From Pseudobutyrivibrio sp. 49 (lineage in GTDB: Bacteria; Bacillota; Clostridia; Lachnospirales; Lachnospiraceae), in assembly GCF_900100545.1 (NCBI RefSeq), contig NZ_FNDP01000006.1:62001-126000 (forward strand): DNA of 64,000 nucleotides, written 5' to 3'. A model generated the notes under the pieces. The model was given only the letters and a program-made list of their open reading frames with translations, did no database searches and was not told the DNA's origin. Shown here piece by piece: positions 43,623 to 52,942 of the stretch. Both the position numbers and the translations under genes were made by a program. Each line of letters begins with the position of its first letter. Position 1 is the stretch's first letter.

Positions 43623-44564
43623 TTACTCGTCAAAAATATCATCATTTGATGATGGTGTATTATTTAATGTATCTGTGTTCTCAAATGTTGGCGCACTTGA
43701 AGTGTAGTCTGCCTCGAAAGATGCTGACTGGAATGTTGGACCTTCTACTGACTCTGGCATATGAACTCTCTTGAGATAATCATAAGCTCCAGCCTTTGCA
43801 AGATTCATATAAGGCTCAACATAAAAGATTGCTAAAATGAACAAAGTGAACATTGAAAGGATAATCCATCCGATGAAAGAAAGGTCTAATACGAAAAGAC
43901 TCCACTTATTTCCCTTTGTCATCTTCTTTGTCATTTCAAAGCACTCTTTAACTGTAAACTCTGGCTTATCAATGAGAAGATATGGAATCATACTATACTG
44001 ATATGCCTTAACAAATGCAAAAACTATACCAACTATATAAAGAATTACTCCAAGAACAAGTAATAGCACACCTACTCCTGAATCAACAAAAAGGAATCCA
44101 GCTCCCAGACCAACAAGAATTGCTCCTGGAAGGCAGAAAAGCATTGTCCAAAGACATACATACAATGTCATAAGGAACATGCCGCCAACGTTGTGCCAAT
44201 ACTGACCATTCTTAAATCCATCAAAGAATGTACTAAAGTCTGCTCGTGATCCGCTGTAAAACTTATAGTAGAAGTATACCTGACCAACTGCAATAACATT
44301 AAGGACAAAGATTGATAAAAGAATTGTAACAGTATCTGTAGCAACTGTTGTCCCCATGCTTGCTGTTAATGCTGCTTCGGCTGTTGTCAGCGAAGAGGTA
44401 CCTGCTGCACCTGCCATTGACATAATTGACTTAGCACTTACGATAGACAGTACAATTACCAACAGCAGTCCCAATAAAAATGGATAACCTACTACTGGCC
44501 AGTAATTAGCTGATAAAGCAGCTCTGGCATTTGCTTTGATTTGTTTTCTTGGAAACATTTTCAA
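43623..44564 (-). CDS. DUF975 family membrane protein
   Basis: A 313-aa protein with five or six hydrophobic segments. The N-terminal FPRKQIKANARAALSANYWP is the DUF975 signature, and KECFEMTKKMTKGNKWSLFV is the second conserved block. The C-terminal 45 residues are polar and disordered. The function is unknown; family members are common in Firmicute membranes. It lies 3 bp before coaE and about 75 bp after polA. Confidence 0.92.
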   Translation of the reverse strand: MKMFPRKQIKANARAALSANYWPVVGYPFLLGLLLVIVLSIVSAKSIMSMAGAAGTSSLTTAEAALTASMGTTVATDTVTILLSIFVLNVIAVGQVYFYYKFYSGSRADFSTFFDGFKNGQYWHNVGGMFLMTLYVCLWTMLFCLPGAILVGLGAGFLFVDSGVGVLLLVLGVILYIVGIVFAFVKAYQYSMIPYLLIDKPEFTVKECFEMTKKMTKGNKWSLFVLDLSFIGWIILSMFTLFILAIFYVEPYMNLAKAGAYDYLKRVHMPESVEGPTFQSASFEADYTSSAPTFENTDTLNNTPSSNDDIFDE

Positions 44565-44639
44565 TATCCTCCTAATACAATGATGCTTATACTCTCCCTA
44601 TTAAAATATATATAAATTCCATGGAAGACGGGAAAGCAC

Positions 44640-47345
44640 TTAGTGTGCTTCAGCCCATGTCTTTCCAGAATTCATATCAATTTCTAAGTCCACAGCAAGC
44701 TTAGCTGCATTCTCCATCTCCTCAGCAATAAGCTTTTCAACCTGTGTGCGTTCTGACTCAAGTGCCTCTACCAAAAGCTCATCGTGAACCTGAAGAAGAA
44801 GCTTTGACTTAAGTCCCTCCTTGAGGAGTCTGTCGTGGACATTTACCATTGCAATCTTAATAATATCTGCTGCTGTTCCCTGAATAGGTGAATTCATGGC
44901 TACTCTCTCACCAAACTGGCGGGTCATAAAGTTTGATGACGAAAGTTCTGGAATAGGACGACGTCTACCATACATGGTAGTAACATATCCCTTTTCCTTA
45001 CCATCAGATTTAAGCCCCTCCAAAAATTCATGCATCTTTGGATAAGCCACGAAGTAGTTATCAATATACTCCTGAGCTTCCTTTCGTCCTACACCAATAT
45101 CCTTTGCAAGACCAAAGGCACTGATACCATAAACGATACCAAAGTTAACAGCCTTTGCTCTGCGGCGCTGGAGATCTGTAACCTCATCAAATGGTGTGTT
45201 AAACACAAGTGATGCTGTAGAACGGTGAATATCCTGTCCGGCCTTAAAGGCGCCAATCAGATTTTCATCGCCAGACATATGTGCAAGTACTCTAAGCTCA
45301 ATCTGAGAATAATCGGCATCAAGGAATATACAGCCATCCTTTGGGTAAAATACCTTTCTGATTTCTCTACCAAGCTCCATTCTGATAGGAATGTTCTGAA
45401 GATTTGGCTCAGTAGAACTGATACGTCCTGTAGCAGTAACTGTCTGCATGAAGGTAGAGCGGATTCTTCCATCGGAATCAACACAGGCTGCCAAGCCATC
45501 AGCATAAGTACTCTTAAGCTTTGCCAACTGTCTATACTCTAATATATCACATATTATAGGATTTGTGGCTGAAAGTTCCTCTAAGACATCAGCTGCTGTA
45601 GAATAACCTGTCTTAGTCTTCTTTCCACCCTCTATTCCCATTTTTTCAAAAAGTATTACGCCAAGCTGCTTTGGAGAATTGATATTAAACTCCTCTCCAG
45701 CCTGAGAATAAATGCTCTGCTCTAATTCGTTTATACGAACTGAAAGACGATTGCCATATTCAGCGAGTGCTTCTTTGTCCATGGCAATGCCCTGAAGCTC
45801 CATATCAAAAAGAGTGTACACAAGGGGCATCTCGATATTCTCATAAATATCAAGCATTCCCTCCTCTTTAATCTGTGCAATAACCTTTTCGAAAGCAGCA
45901 AATGCAACATAGGCATTGTAGCAAGCATATGTAGTAACAGCCTCAAGTAGATTATCATCCTCAAGAGCTACATTTAGCTTTGTTTTTCCAAATAAATCTG
46001 CCTGAGCAGGAATGATGATTCCAAGCATCTCGCTAGCAACATCATCGGCTGTGTAAGCATTCTTTGTTGGATTTAAAAGATAGGCAGCAACAGCAACATC
46101 CACAGCTGTAGGGAAAATCTCTGCCTTTCCGCCATTATCTAAAACAGCCTGCTTCTCCTCTGAGCTCATAAGCTCATGAAGAATGTGCATTGCATTCTTT
46201 AAATCCCAGAAGCAAAGCTTCACGCCTGCTTTACTGATTTCAATAAGCTTGTGACCAAGATAATCTGGGGTGATAAAACCAGCACAATCCACATAAACTG
46301 TAGAATCGCCAACAGATAGCGCAGCACCTTTTATGCATCTGTCCTCTCCTGCCATAATGCTTGCACCAACAAAATCCTTGCCGGATTTTTTAAGCTCAGC
46401 GAAGAAATCCTCCACCTCACCTAAATCGTATATACGTTTAAAGGTCTCAGCCTTGTTGTCCTGAACCTTTGTAGTAGTAGACGCTTCAAATCTAGGAAGA
46501 AGCTTCTTAAGCTCGTAACGCTTGCAGAGAAGATATGCCTCCTCTGTAAAAAGATTCTCAAGCTTAGTGCTACCCTCTTCAAGCTCTATAGGAGCATTAA
46601 CATTGATTGTGGCAAGCTCCTTGGAAAGCACAGCAATATCCCACTGGTCGATGAAATTCTGAACAACCTTACCCTTCTTCATCTCATCAACGTGAGCATG
46701 GCATTCCTCAATAGAACCATACTGAGCAATCCATGTCTGTGCAGTTTTAGGGCCAATGCCTTCAACACCTGGAATATTATCAGAAGTATCTCCCTGAAGT
46801 GCTTTTACATCGATGAACTGCTTAGGAGTAACGCCGTAGGCCTCCTTAACATCCGCTGCGAAGTAGTTCTCGATTTCTGTTCCACCCTTCTTTGTCTTAG
46901 GGATGGATATTTTAACCTTTTCAGTAGCAAGCTGAAGAAGATCTCGGTCTCCGGAAACGATAGTAACATCGAATCCCTTCTCCTCGCCATTTCTAGCAAG
47001 AGTACCTAAGATATCATCTGCCTCCCAGCCTTCTTTGGTGATAACTGGAACGCCCATGGCTCTAAGCATTTCCTGAATACGAGGAATCTGCTCCTTGAGC
47101 TCTGGAACCATTGGCTTTCTGGTGCCCTTGTAGGCTTCAAACATTTTGTGTCTGAAGGTAGGGGCAGAAACATCAAATGCCACTGCAAAGTTATCAGGCT
47201 GTTCATCATCGATGAACTTTAACATCATGTTTATGAAGCCAAAGATGGCACCTGTGTGCTCCCCCTGGCTATTTGTAAGATCTGGCAAGCCATAAAATGC
47301 GCGATTTGCAATGCTATGGCCGTCAATTAAAAGTAATTTACTCAT
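44640..47345 (-). CDS. polA: DNA polymerase I
   Basis: A 901-aa repair polymerase that removes RNA primers and fills gaps. The N-terminal 5'-3' exonuclease domain (about 1-300) is intact, with DGHSIANRAFYGL and GDTSDNIPGVEGIGPKTA. The middle 3'-5' exonuclease-like domain (about 310-510) lacks clear DxE metal residues, as in most Gram-positive PolI. The polymerase domain has motif A DADYSQIELRVLAHMSGD, motif B RRRAKAVNFGIVYG and motif C LLLQVHDELLVEA. The start overlaps the upstream aminopeptidase stop by one base. Confidence 0.97.
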   Translation of the reverse strand: MSKLLLIDGHSIANRAFYGLPDLTNSQGEHTGAIFGFINMMLKFIDDEQPDNFAVAFDVSAPTFRHKMFEAYKGTRKPMVPELKEQIPRIQEMLRAMGVPVITKEGWEADDILGTLARNGEEKGFDVTIVSGDRDLLQLATEKVKISIPKTKKGGTEIENYFAADVKEAYGVTPKQFIDVKALQGDTSDNIPGVEGIGPKTAQTWIAQYGSIEECHAHVDEMKKGKVVQNFIDQWDIAVLSKELATINVNAPIELEEGSTKLENLFTEEAYLLCKRYELKKLLPRFEASTTTKVQDNKAETFKRIYDLGEVEDFFAELKKSGKDFVGASIMAGEDRCIKGAALSVGDSTVYVDCAGFITPDYLGHKLIEISKAGVKLCFWDLKNAMHILHELMSSEEKQAVLDNGGKAEIFPTAVDVAVAAYLLNPTKNAYTADDVASEMLGIIIPAQADLFGKTKLNVALEDDNLLEAVTTYACYNAYVAFAAFEKVIAQIKEEGMLDIYENIEMPLVYTLFDMELQGIAMDKEALAEYGNRLSVRINELEQSIYSQAGEEFNINSPKQLGVILFEKMGIEGGKKTKTGYSTAADVLEELSATNPIICDILEYRQLAKLKSTYADGLAACVDSDGRIRSTFMQTVTATGRISSTEPNLQNIPIRMELGREIRKVFYPKDGCIFLDADYSQIELRVLAHMSGDENLIGAFKAGQDIHRSTASLVFNTPFDEVTDLQRRRAKAVNFGIVYGISAFGLAKDIGVGRKEAQEYIDNYFVAYPKMHEFLEGLKSDGKEKGYVTTMYGRRRPIPELSSSNFMTRQFGERVAMNSPIQGTAADIIKIAMVNVHDRLLKEGLKSKLLLQVHDELLVEALESERTQVEKLIAEEMENAAKLAVDLEIDMNSGKTWAEAH

Positions 47346-49138
47346 TAAATCTCCCTAGTCTCTTTCTCAAGCCATGCGTACTCGTCGTCGGTTAAGTATG
47401 GCTTGAGGGTTTCGCGTACCATTGCGTGGTACTCGTTAAGTGTCTTCTTTTCTGCCTCAGTCATCATCTCTGGAATAACTGGGTCAAGGTCGATTGGACA
47501 GTATGTGATAGCCTCGAAGTGACGGAAATCACCGTACTCTGTAGTCTCACCAGCTACGCAAAGAAGCTCGTTTTCAATACGAATTCCGAAGCCATCCTCA
47601 ATGTAAAGACCTGGCTCATCTGTAGTAATCATACCTGGCTGAATCTCAGCAGAATTCTGTCCCTGAAGAACTCTCCAATGGAAACGGTTTGGTCCTTCGT
47701 GAACATTTAAGATGTGACCTACGCCGTGACCAGTACCGCAGCGATAATCAAGTCCCATATCCCAAACTGGTCCACGTGAAAGAACGTCTAAGTTTGCACC
47801 TGTAACTCCCTTAGGGAAGTTGGCTGCAAGAAGTCTTAAGTGGCAACGAAGAACTACTGTGTAGTACTCCTTCATCTGCTGTGTAAGCTCACCAAGAGCG
47901 ATTGTTCGTGTGATATCTGTAGTACCCTCAAGGAAATGAGCACCTGAATCTACAAGTAAGAATCCTTCTGGCTTAAGTGTAGCCTCTGAACCAGCCTTTG
48001 CGCTGTAGTGCATCATTGCAGCGTTTGGTCCGTAAGCTGAGATTGTACCAAATGAAAGATCCACAAAATTCTCCTGCTCCTTGCGGCGAGCCTCATAATA
48101 ATCTGAAGCTGTGATTTCAGTCATTGGTACCTTACCAACATTTTCCTTAATCCACTTAATAGCCTTTGTGCATGCAACACCATCTTTTACATGAGCCCAC
48201 TTTGTATTCTTGATTTCAGTCTCATTTTTGATAGCTCGCATAAGCTCTGATGGATTCTTGCCATCGATAATCTTTGCTGAGCCCTCTAGAGCCTTAAGCA
48301 TGTTGTAATTAACGATTGACTGATCAAGAAGAACTCTTCTGTCTGCCATATCAGCACTCTGAAGATAATGATAAATCATATCGTATGGGTAAAGCTTTAC
48401 ACCCTTATCGTTGAGATAGCCCATTACCTCTGCTGGCCAGTTTGTTGTGTCTGTAAAAAGAATTACGCTTTCATCTGTGATAATAAGGAATGAAAGAAAA
48501 ACTGGAACGTTTGCAATATCATTTCCTCTGATGTTTAACGTATATGCGATATCGTAAAGAGCTGTAAGTAAATGAGCATCAGCTCCCTTCTTTTTCATTT
48601 CTTCACGAATACGGGCAATCTTTGAATCCATTGTCTCGCCTGAGAACTGATCCTCAAGAAGCCATGTAGTAGCCTTTGGCAGTGCTGGACGATCTGTCCA
48701 AATCTCATCTACTAAATCTTCAGTAGTAGCAAGCTCTCCGCCCTTCTTTGTAGCGATATCAAAATACTTTGCTGCATTCTTAGCTGATACGCAACGACCA
48801 TCAAAGCCAAGGCATCCGCCATCTGGGAAATTCTTCTCGATAAATTCTTCTACCTCAGGAACTCCTGGCTCTCCCATGCGCTCCAAAATAACCTCTGAAT
48901 CTGCAATCTGCTTTGCAGCCTGAACGAAATAACGTCCATCAGCCCAAAGATGAGCTTCCTTTAATGTAATAACTGCTGTACCTGCTGAGCCTGTAAAGCC
49001 TGTGATAAAGCTACGTGCCTTAAAGTGCTCTCCTACATATTCTGATGAATGAAAATCGTCTGTTGGGATGAGGTATAAATCAATTCCTCTCTCCTTCATT
49101 AAATCACGCAATGCTGCGATTTTCTCATTAGTTGTCAT
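47345..49138 (-). CDS. Xaa-Pro aminopeptidase (M24B)
   Basis: A 597-aa aminopeptidase P type enzyme that removes N-terminal residues before proline. Two creatinase-N domains precede a pita-bread catalytic domain. Metal ligands are in LLVDSGAHFLEGTTDITRTI, GTGHGVGHILNVHEGP, and TTDEPGLYIEDGFGIRIENE. The long form with a second N-terminal domain is usual for eukaryote-like APP1 homologues in Clostridia. It overlaps polA by one base and the GH5-like gene by four, so all three are translationally coupled. Confidence 0.95.
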   Translation of the reverse strand: MTTNEKIAALRDLMKERGIDLYLIPTDDFHSSEYVGEHFKARSFITGFTGSAGTAVITLKEAHLWADGRYFVQAAKQIADSEVILERMGEPGVPEVEEFIEKNFPDGGCLGFDGRCVSAKNAAKYFDIATKKGGELATTEDLVDEIWTDRPALPKATTWLLEDQFSGETMDSKIARIREEMKKKGADAHLLTALYDIAYTLNIRGNDIANVPVFLSFLIITDESVILFTDTTNWPAEVMGYLNDKGVKLYPYDMIYHYLQSADMADRRVLLDQSIVNYNMLKALEGSAKIIDGKNPSELMRAIKNETEIKNTKWAHVKDGVACTKAIKWIKENVGKVPMTEITASDYYEARRKEQENFVDLSFGTISAYGPNAAMMHYSAKAGSEATLKPEGFLLVDSGAHFLEGTTDITRTIALGELTQQMKEYYTVVLRCHLRLLAANFPKGVTGANLDVLSRGPVWDMGLDYRCGTGHGVGHILNVHEGPNRFHWRVLQGQNSAEIQPGMITTDEPGLYIEDGFGIRIENELLCVAGETTEYGDFRHFEAITYCPIDLDPVIPEMMTEAEKKTLNEYHAMVRETLKPYLTDDEYAWLEKETREI

Positions 49139-50454
49139 CTTCTTTTTATCTCCTTACTATCTTTTATTTCATCCTTTTCAGGGATTTCAGCTTTTTTTCT
49201 ATTGTCGGAAAGTCTCTCAAATAAATGCTTTCCCTGTTCTGTCAAATCTTCATATTTGAAATCAAAATATTTGTCACAAGACTGATTAATTAATGCAGAG
49301 CCCTCATCACTATTTGATAAGTTCCAAATGCATGTAGAAAGATTGTAATCATCCATCAAATCATCCCATCTTGTAGCTTCATGCTTGTCTAAGTCGCCAA
49401 CACCATCAGCTGAATAATAACTAAACTGAGAAACAAACACCGGAAGACCATCCTCTAATGCGTTGATTAGAGCATTTCTATCGCTTGATTTTTGTGTGCG
49501 AGCATTAAAATGATATGTATACATAATATTAGTGCCAAAAGCATCTGAATCCAGTGGATCTGCCAAGACTGATTCTAAATCAGTGCAGCCTTTTGGTGTA
49601 CCTACAAGAATAATTGCTGTTCTGTTAACACGTCTGATCACTGGAATAACTTCCTTTGCATATGCCTTGATGTCTTCCCAGGTGGTATCATCATTTGGCT
49701 CGTTGCAAATTTCGTAAATGACATTGTCGTTTGATTCGTATTTACGAACCATCTCACCAAAGAACTGAATTGCCTCTGCTTTATATTCATTAGGATTTGC
49801 ATCGTTTAATGTATGCCAATCTAAAATAACATACATATCATTATCAGTGGCTGCCTTAACTGCCTCATCAATGACTTTCTTGAGCTCCTGCTGCTTATCA
49901 GCACCTGCTACACAATATCCATCATAATCGCTGGTGAATAAAGCCAGTCTGATTACGTTGATTCCCAAATTTGATTTAAGAAACTTTATAGAATCTGCAG
50001 ACGCAAACTCTGGATACCAGCTAAGATTGTTAGTGCTGATACCTGTAAGTCTTACTTCATTTCTTACTTCATCATAAAGCCTTCCATCTTCAACATGAAG
50101 GGCGCCATAATAATCCAGCTGTTTACCAATCTGGATAACAGACTCCGCCAATTCCTTTTCTTTAGCTTCTTTTTCAGCTTCCTCCGCAGCTTTATCTGTT
50201 TCTTCCTTAGCTTTCTTAAGCTCTTCTTCCTTCTTAACAGCCTCGTCCTGTTTCTTTTCCTTGATCACAAGCTTAGGCTCCTCTTTTACAGGCTCCTGTG
50301 TCGCTTGCTCAGGCTTTTGCTCCTCTGTGGATACCTGCCATGGGAAAGTGACCCCGCCTTTAAAATAGCTAATAGCAAAAACTCCGCCTACGATAGCTAC
50401 TGCGAGAATGATAATTAAGACTGCTGTTCTAAAACGTTGTTTTTTGCCTACCAT
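49135..50454 (-). CDS. Membrane-anchored GH5-like protein with a replaced nucleophile
   Basis: A 439-aa protein. Order: cytosolic stub, membrane segment (about 9-30), Lys/Glu-rich coiled-coil region (about 45-110), GH5-type TIM barrel (about 115-420). The acid/base Glu is present in EICNEPNDD, and the DWHTLNDANPNEY and WNLSNSDEGSAL motifs fit GH5 cellulases. Where GH5 has the nucleophile Glu (VFVSE), the protein reads VFVSQFS, codon CAG. The usual HFYAxTH reads HFNARTQ. It may bind glucan without cutting it. I choose 50454, after GGAGGGACAT. Confidence 0.85.
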   Translation of the reverse strand: MVGKKQRFRTAVLIIILAVAIVGGVFAISYFKGGVTFPWQVSTEEQKPEQATQEPVKEEPKLVIKEKKQDEAVKKEEELKKAKEETDKAAEEAEKEAKEKELAESVIQIGKQLDYYGALHVEDGRLYDEVRNEVRLTGISTNNLSWYPEFASADSIKFLKSNLGINVIRLALFTSDYDGYCVAGADKQQELKKVIDEAVKAATDNDMYVILDWHTLNDANPNEYKAEAIQFFGEMVRKYESNDNVIYEICNEPNDDTTWEDIKAYAKEVIPVIRRVNRTAIILVGTPKGCTDLESVLADPLDSDAFGTNIMYTYHFNARTQKSSDRNALINALEDGLPVFVSQFSYYSADGVGDLDKHEATRWDDLMDDYNLSTCIWNLSNSDEGSALINQSCDKYFDFKYEDLTEQGKHLFERLSDNRKKAEIPEKDEIKDSKEIKRR

Positions 50455-50612
50455 ATGTCCCTCCAAGAATCTATATTCGTAAACCATAATCCTACGGTTC
50501 AAAAAAATAATCCATTTAAGATTATAGCTCATTTGCCTCTCATAAAAAAGGGTTACTAATCTCCTATTTTTCTCGATAAAAATCCCTGATTTTATTGTGA
50601 AGTCCATTGTTT

Positions 50613-50636
50613 TATGTTATCATATATGATAACATA
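50613..50636. promoter_or_regulatory. Perfect 24-bp palindrome upstream of the XRE gene
   Basis: The left half is TATGTTATCATA (50613-50624) and the right half is its exact reverse complement (50625-50636). It contains TATGAT and lies 18 bp before the XRE start, so it probably overlaps the promoter. This placement suggests autorepression by a dimeric HTH protein. Confidence 0.8.
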
Positions 50637-50653
50637 TTAGCATGAGGTGAACT

Positions 50654-50899
50654 ATGAAGAATCGATATTCTGATGGAGTTGTCACACCCCAGGCTTTGGA
50701 GGCGCGTCATTCCATCGCCCGGCAGCTTCGTGACACCCGACATTCCCTGCATCTCACTCAGGAGGCTGTAGCCGAGAGAGCAGGCACAAAAAAATCTAAC
50801 ATCTCCCGAATGGAAAGCGGCAAATACAATCCGTCTCTGGACTTTCTTGTAAAGGTTGCCGATTCAATGGGCAAAAAAATTGATATTCAGGTGAATTAA
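50654..50899 (+). CDS. Small XRE-type HTH regulator, antitoxin-like
   Basis: An 81-aa protein that is nearly all HTH: LRDTRHSLHLTQEAVAERAG and KKSNISRMESGKYNPSLDFL. Its size and sequence resemble HigA-type antitoxins or single-domain Cro/CI regulators. A perfect palindrome lies just upstream and a 94-aa basic protein gene 24 bp downstream. The start is preceded by GAGGTGAAC. It could be an antitoxin-first pair or a simple repressor operon. Confidence 0.88.
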   Translation: MKNRYSDGVVTPQALEARHSIARQLRDTRHSLHLTQEAVAERAGTKKSNISRMESGKYNPSLDFLVKVADSMGKKIDIQVN

Positions 50900-50923
50900 A
50901 AGTTATTGAAAGGTTAGTTAGAA

Positions 50924-51208
50924 ATGAAAAGAAAACCTAAGATTTCAAAGAATTGTGGAAAAGATATAGTACTCTGCAAGACTACCAATCGCATCGTATC
51001 TAATCGCACTTCAGATCTTTTATTAGAACAGTCAGTGCCATTTTCAAAAAATTGGCACCGTGTTCCATTCTTCAGAAGAAGAAATTACCACGGTGCCAAT
51101 AAAGTCTGTGTTATTTCCATCAATCGCACTCAGTACTCTCACGCAAGACGCGTCCTCAATCTTTTAGAGGAAAGAGATTACAACAGACTGCAATTAAATG
51201 TTATTTAG
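50924..51208 (+). CDS. Small basic hypothetical protein paired with the XRE regulator
   Basis: A 94-aa protein of very high positive charge (MKRKPKISKN; PFFRRRNYHG; ARRVLNLLEERDYNRLQLNV). It resembles no RelE, HigB, MazF or other toxin I know. GAAAGG precedes the start. A role as toxin, nucleic-acid binder or regulator partner is open. The gene is short but shares a strand and tight spacing with the XRE gene, which supports it as real. Confidence 0.65.
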   Translation: MKRKPKISKNCGKDIVLCKTTNRIVSNRTSDLLLEQSVPFSKNWHRVPFFRRRNYHGANKVCVISINRTQYSHARRVLNLLEERDYNRLQLNVI

Positions 51209-51211
51209 TTT

Positions 51212-52429
51212 CTAGTTTTCGCGAGAAACGTATACTGGAAGTCCATCCTTGTACTCCACATCTGGAAGTCCAATTACAAGCGGCTTCAAGTACATCACCA
51301 TATCAGAGGTTACACCATTGTGCTCGGGATTAATCCAATCCTGTGGCACTTCCTTCGCCTCGTTGGCAATATCATGAATCTTCGCATAATTAAGCTTAAT
51401 TTCATAAGGTGCATTACTGATACGCTCCATTGTTACCATAGCGCCTGTAACACCCTCTTCTGCAATATCAACAGCCTTCTTACCGATAGCTTCTGACTCG
51501 TTGATATCTGTAAGGCTGGACATATGTGCAGCTGCACGCTGTAAAACATTAACTTCGATAGAGCGAACCTTAACCCCCAATTTATCCTTAACAAGGTACT
51601 CTAAAGTCTTTCCTGCACCTGAAAGCTGTGCATGTCCGAAATTGTCTAATGTTCCTGTAGCAGCTGAAATGTACTCGCCTTTGTCATCTCTGATTCCCTC
51701 AGAAACAGCAACTACAATGTTGTTCTTCTCCTTAAGAAGATTTGCCAAGTCCTCGATGAACTTATCCCTGTCAAATGGAACCTCTGGCAAGTAGATAAGG
51801 TCTGGACCATCGCAGCACTCGTTCTTTGCGAGAGCTGTAGCAGCTGTAAGCCATCCTGCATCTCTACCCATTACCTCGATGATTGTGACACTAGGATTGT
51901 CATAAATCTGTGCATCGAAGATAACCTCCATTGTAGAAGTTGCAATGTATTTTGCAGCTGAACCGAATCCTGGTGTATGATCTGTAACGCAAAGATCGTT
52001 ATCAACGGTCTTTGGTACACCTACAAACCTGATACTTGAACCAATCTTAGCAGCATAAGCAGAAAGCTTGTCTACTGTATCCATCGAATCATTTCCACCA
52101 ATGTAGAAAAAGGCTTCGATTTGATATTTGTTAAATTGGTCAAATAGGATATTATAGATAGGATCATTTGAGTCTACGCTAGGAAGCTTGAATCGGCATG
52201 AGCCAAGATACATTGCAGGAGTTGTTTTAAGACGCTTAAGAAAACGTGGATCATTAGCTACGACAGCTGTTAGGTCAATAACATTGTCATTCTTGATTCC
52301 GAGAATGCCATTGATAGAGCCGTAAATCTTGTCATATCTAGAACCAAGGGTTCCCTCGATGACACCAGCAAGGCTGGCATTGATAGCCACAGTAGGACCA
52401 CCAGATTGAGCTACTAAAACATTTCCCAT
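51212..52429 (-). CDS. pfp: Diphosphate-dependent 6-phosphofructokinase
   Basis: A 405-aa phosphofructokinase using pyrophosphate. The GGNDSMDT motif (about residues 102-109), in place of GGDGS, and the PKTVDND motif with Lys are PPi-type hallmarks. The N-terminus GNVLVAQSGGPTVAINASL and MGRDAGWLTAA are typical. It acts in glycolysis, reversibly. It is convergent with the XRE pair (stops 3 bp apart) and divergent from the VanZ-like gene. Confidence 0.93.
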   Translation of the reverse strand: MGNVLVAQSGGPTVAINASLAGVIEGTLGSRYDKIYGSINGILGIKNDNVIDLTAVVANDPRFLKRLKTTPAMYLGSCRFKLPSVDSNDPIYNILFDQFNKYQIEAFFYIGGNDSMDTVDKLSAYAAKIGSSIRFVGVPKTVDNDLCVTDHTPGFGSAAKYIATSTMEVIFDAQIYDNPSVTIIEVMGRDAGWLTAATALAKNECCDGPDLIYLPEVPFDRDKFIEDLANLLKEKNNIVVAVSEGIRDDKGEYISAATGTLDNFGHAQLSGAGKTLEYLVKDKLGVKVRSIEVNVLQRAAAHMSSLTDINESEAIGKKAVDIAEEGVTGAMVTMERISNAPYEIKLNYAKIHDIANEAKEVPQDWINPEHNGVTSDMVMYLKPLVIGLPDVEYKDGLPVYVSREN

Positions 52430-52489
52430 AGAAAATATCCTCCCTATAAAGTATTTCTAGGGAAGATTTTAACACAGAGGAGGCAATTT

Positions 52490-52894
52490 ATGAACACATT
52501 TTTATATGGCATTTTAGACATAATTACAGAGGCACATACATATATTTTGTCATTGAATGACGCATACGAAGCAAATCTAACAGACAAACAGCTTCACTTT
52601 ATCGTAATCGGTATTATTGGTATGGCAATGATTTTTATTGTCCACCCACTATTTACACTTTTAGCAAAGACAAACCATGTCCTTGCCATCAGTTGGATAT
52701 ACGTATTTACGTTGATAATTCTCATAACCTTCGCAATTGAAATCGGACAAAAGATTACCCACTCTGGTGTAATGGATTTTGAAGATATCGTTTTTGGCGT
52801 ATGGGGCTTTTTGCTGATGTTCCTGATATTTGCCTTAATACGTGGAATAATCATCGGTATTATACATCTTATCAGAGACATAATAAGAAAATAA
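52490..52894 (+). CDS. VanZ-like small membrane protein
   Basis: A 134-aa protein with three or four hydrophobic segments. The pattern DKQLHFIVIGIIGM, then FAIEIGQKITHSGVMDFEDI and GVWGFLLM, resembles VanZ-like proteins (E-x-x-Q and D-x-x-x-D-x-x-x-G). The function is unknown; the match is from pattern. GAGGAGG precedes the start. It is transcribed from the same short region as the phosphofructokinase gene, in the other direction. Confidence 0.75.
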   Translation: MNTFLYGILDIITEAHTYILSLNDAYEANLTDKQLHFIVIGIIGMAMIFIVHPLFTLLAKTNHVLAISWIYVFTLIILITFAIEIGQKITHSGVMDFEDIVFGVWGFLLMFLIFALIRGIIIGIIHLIRDIIRK

Positions 52895-52900
52895 AAAAGA

Positions 52901-52942
52901 AAGAGTTTTGCCTGCAATCCCAAGCAAAACTCTTATTTTTTT
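52901..52942. terminator. Bidirectional terminator between the VanZ-like gene and recJ
   Basis: AAGAGTTTTGC (52901-52911) and GCAAAACTCTT (52924-52934) pair perfectly over 11 bp with a 12-nt loop. T7 follows on the plus strand and the A-rich left flank gives T-rich sequence on the minus strand. Confidence 0.93.

Noticed and set aside
50654-51208. Classic HigBA toxin-antitoxin pair
   Set aside because: The HTH gene resembles HigA, but neither neighbour resembles the RelE-fold toxin HigB; kept only as a possible new pair.
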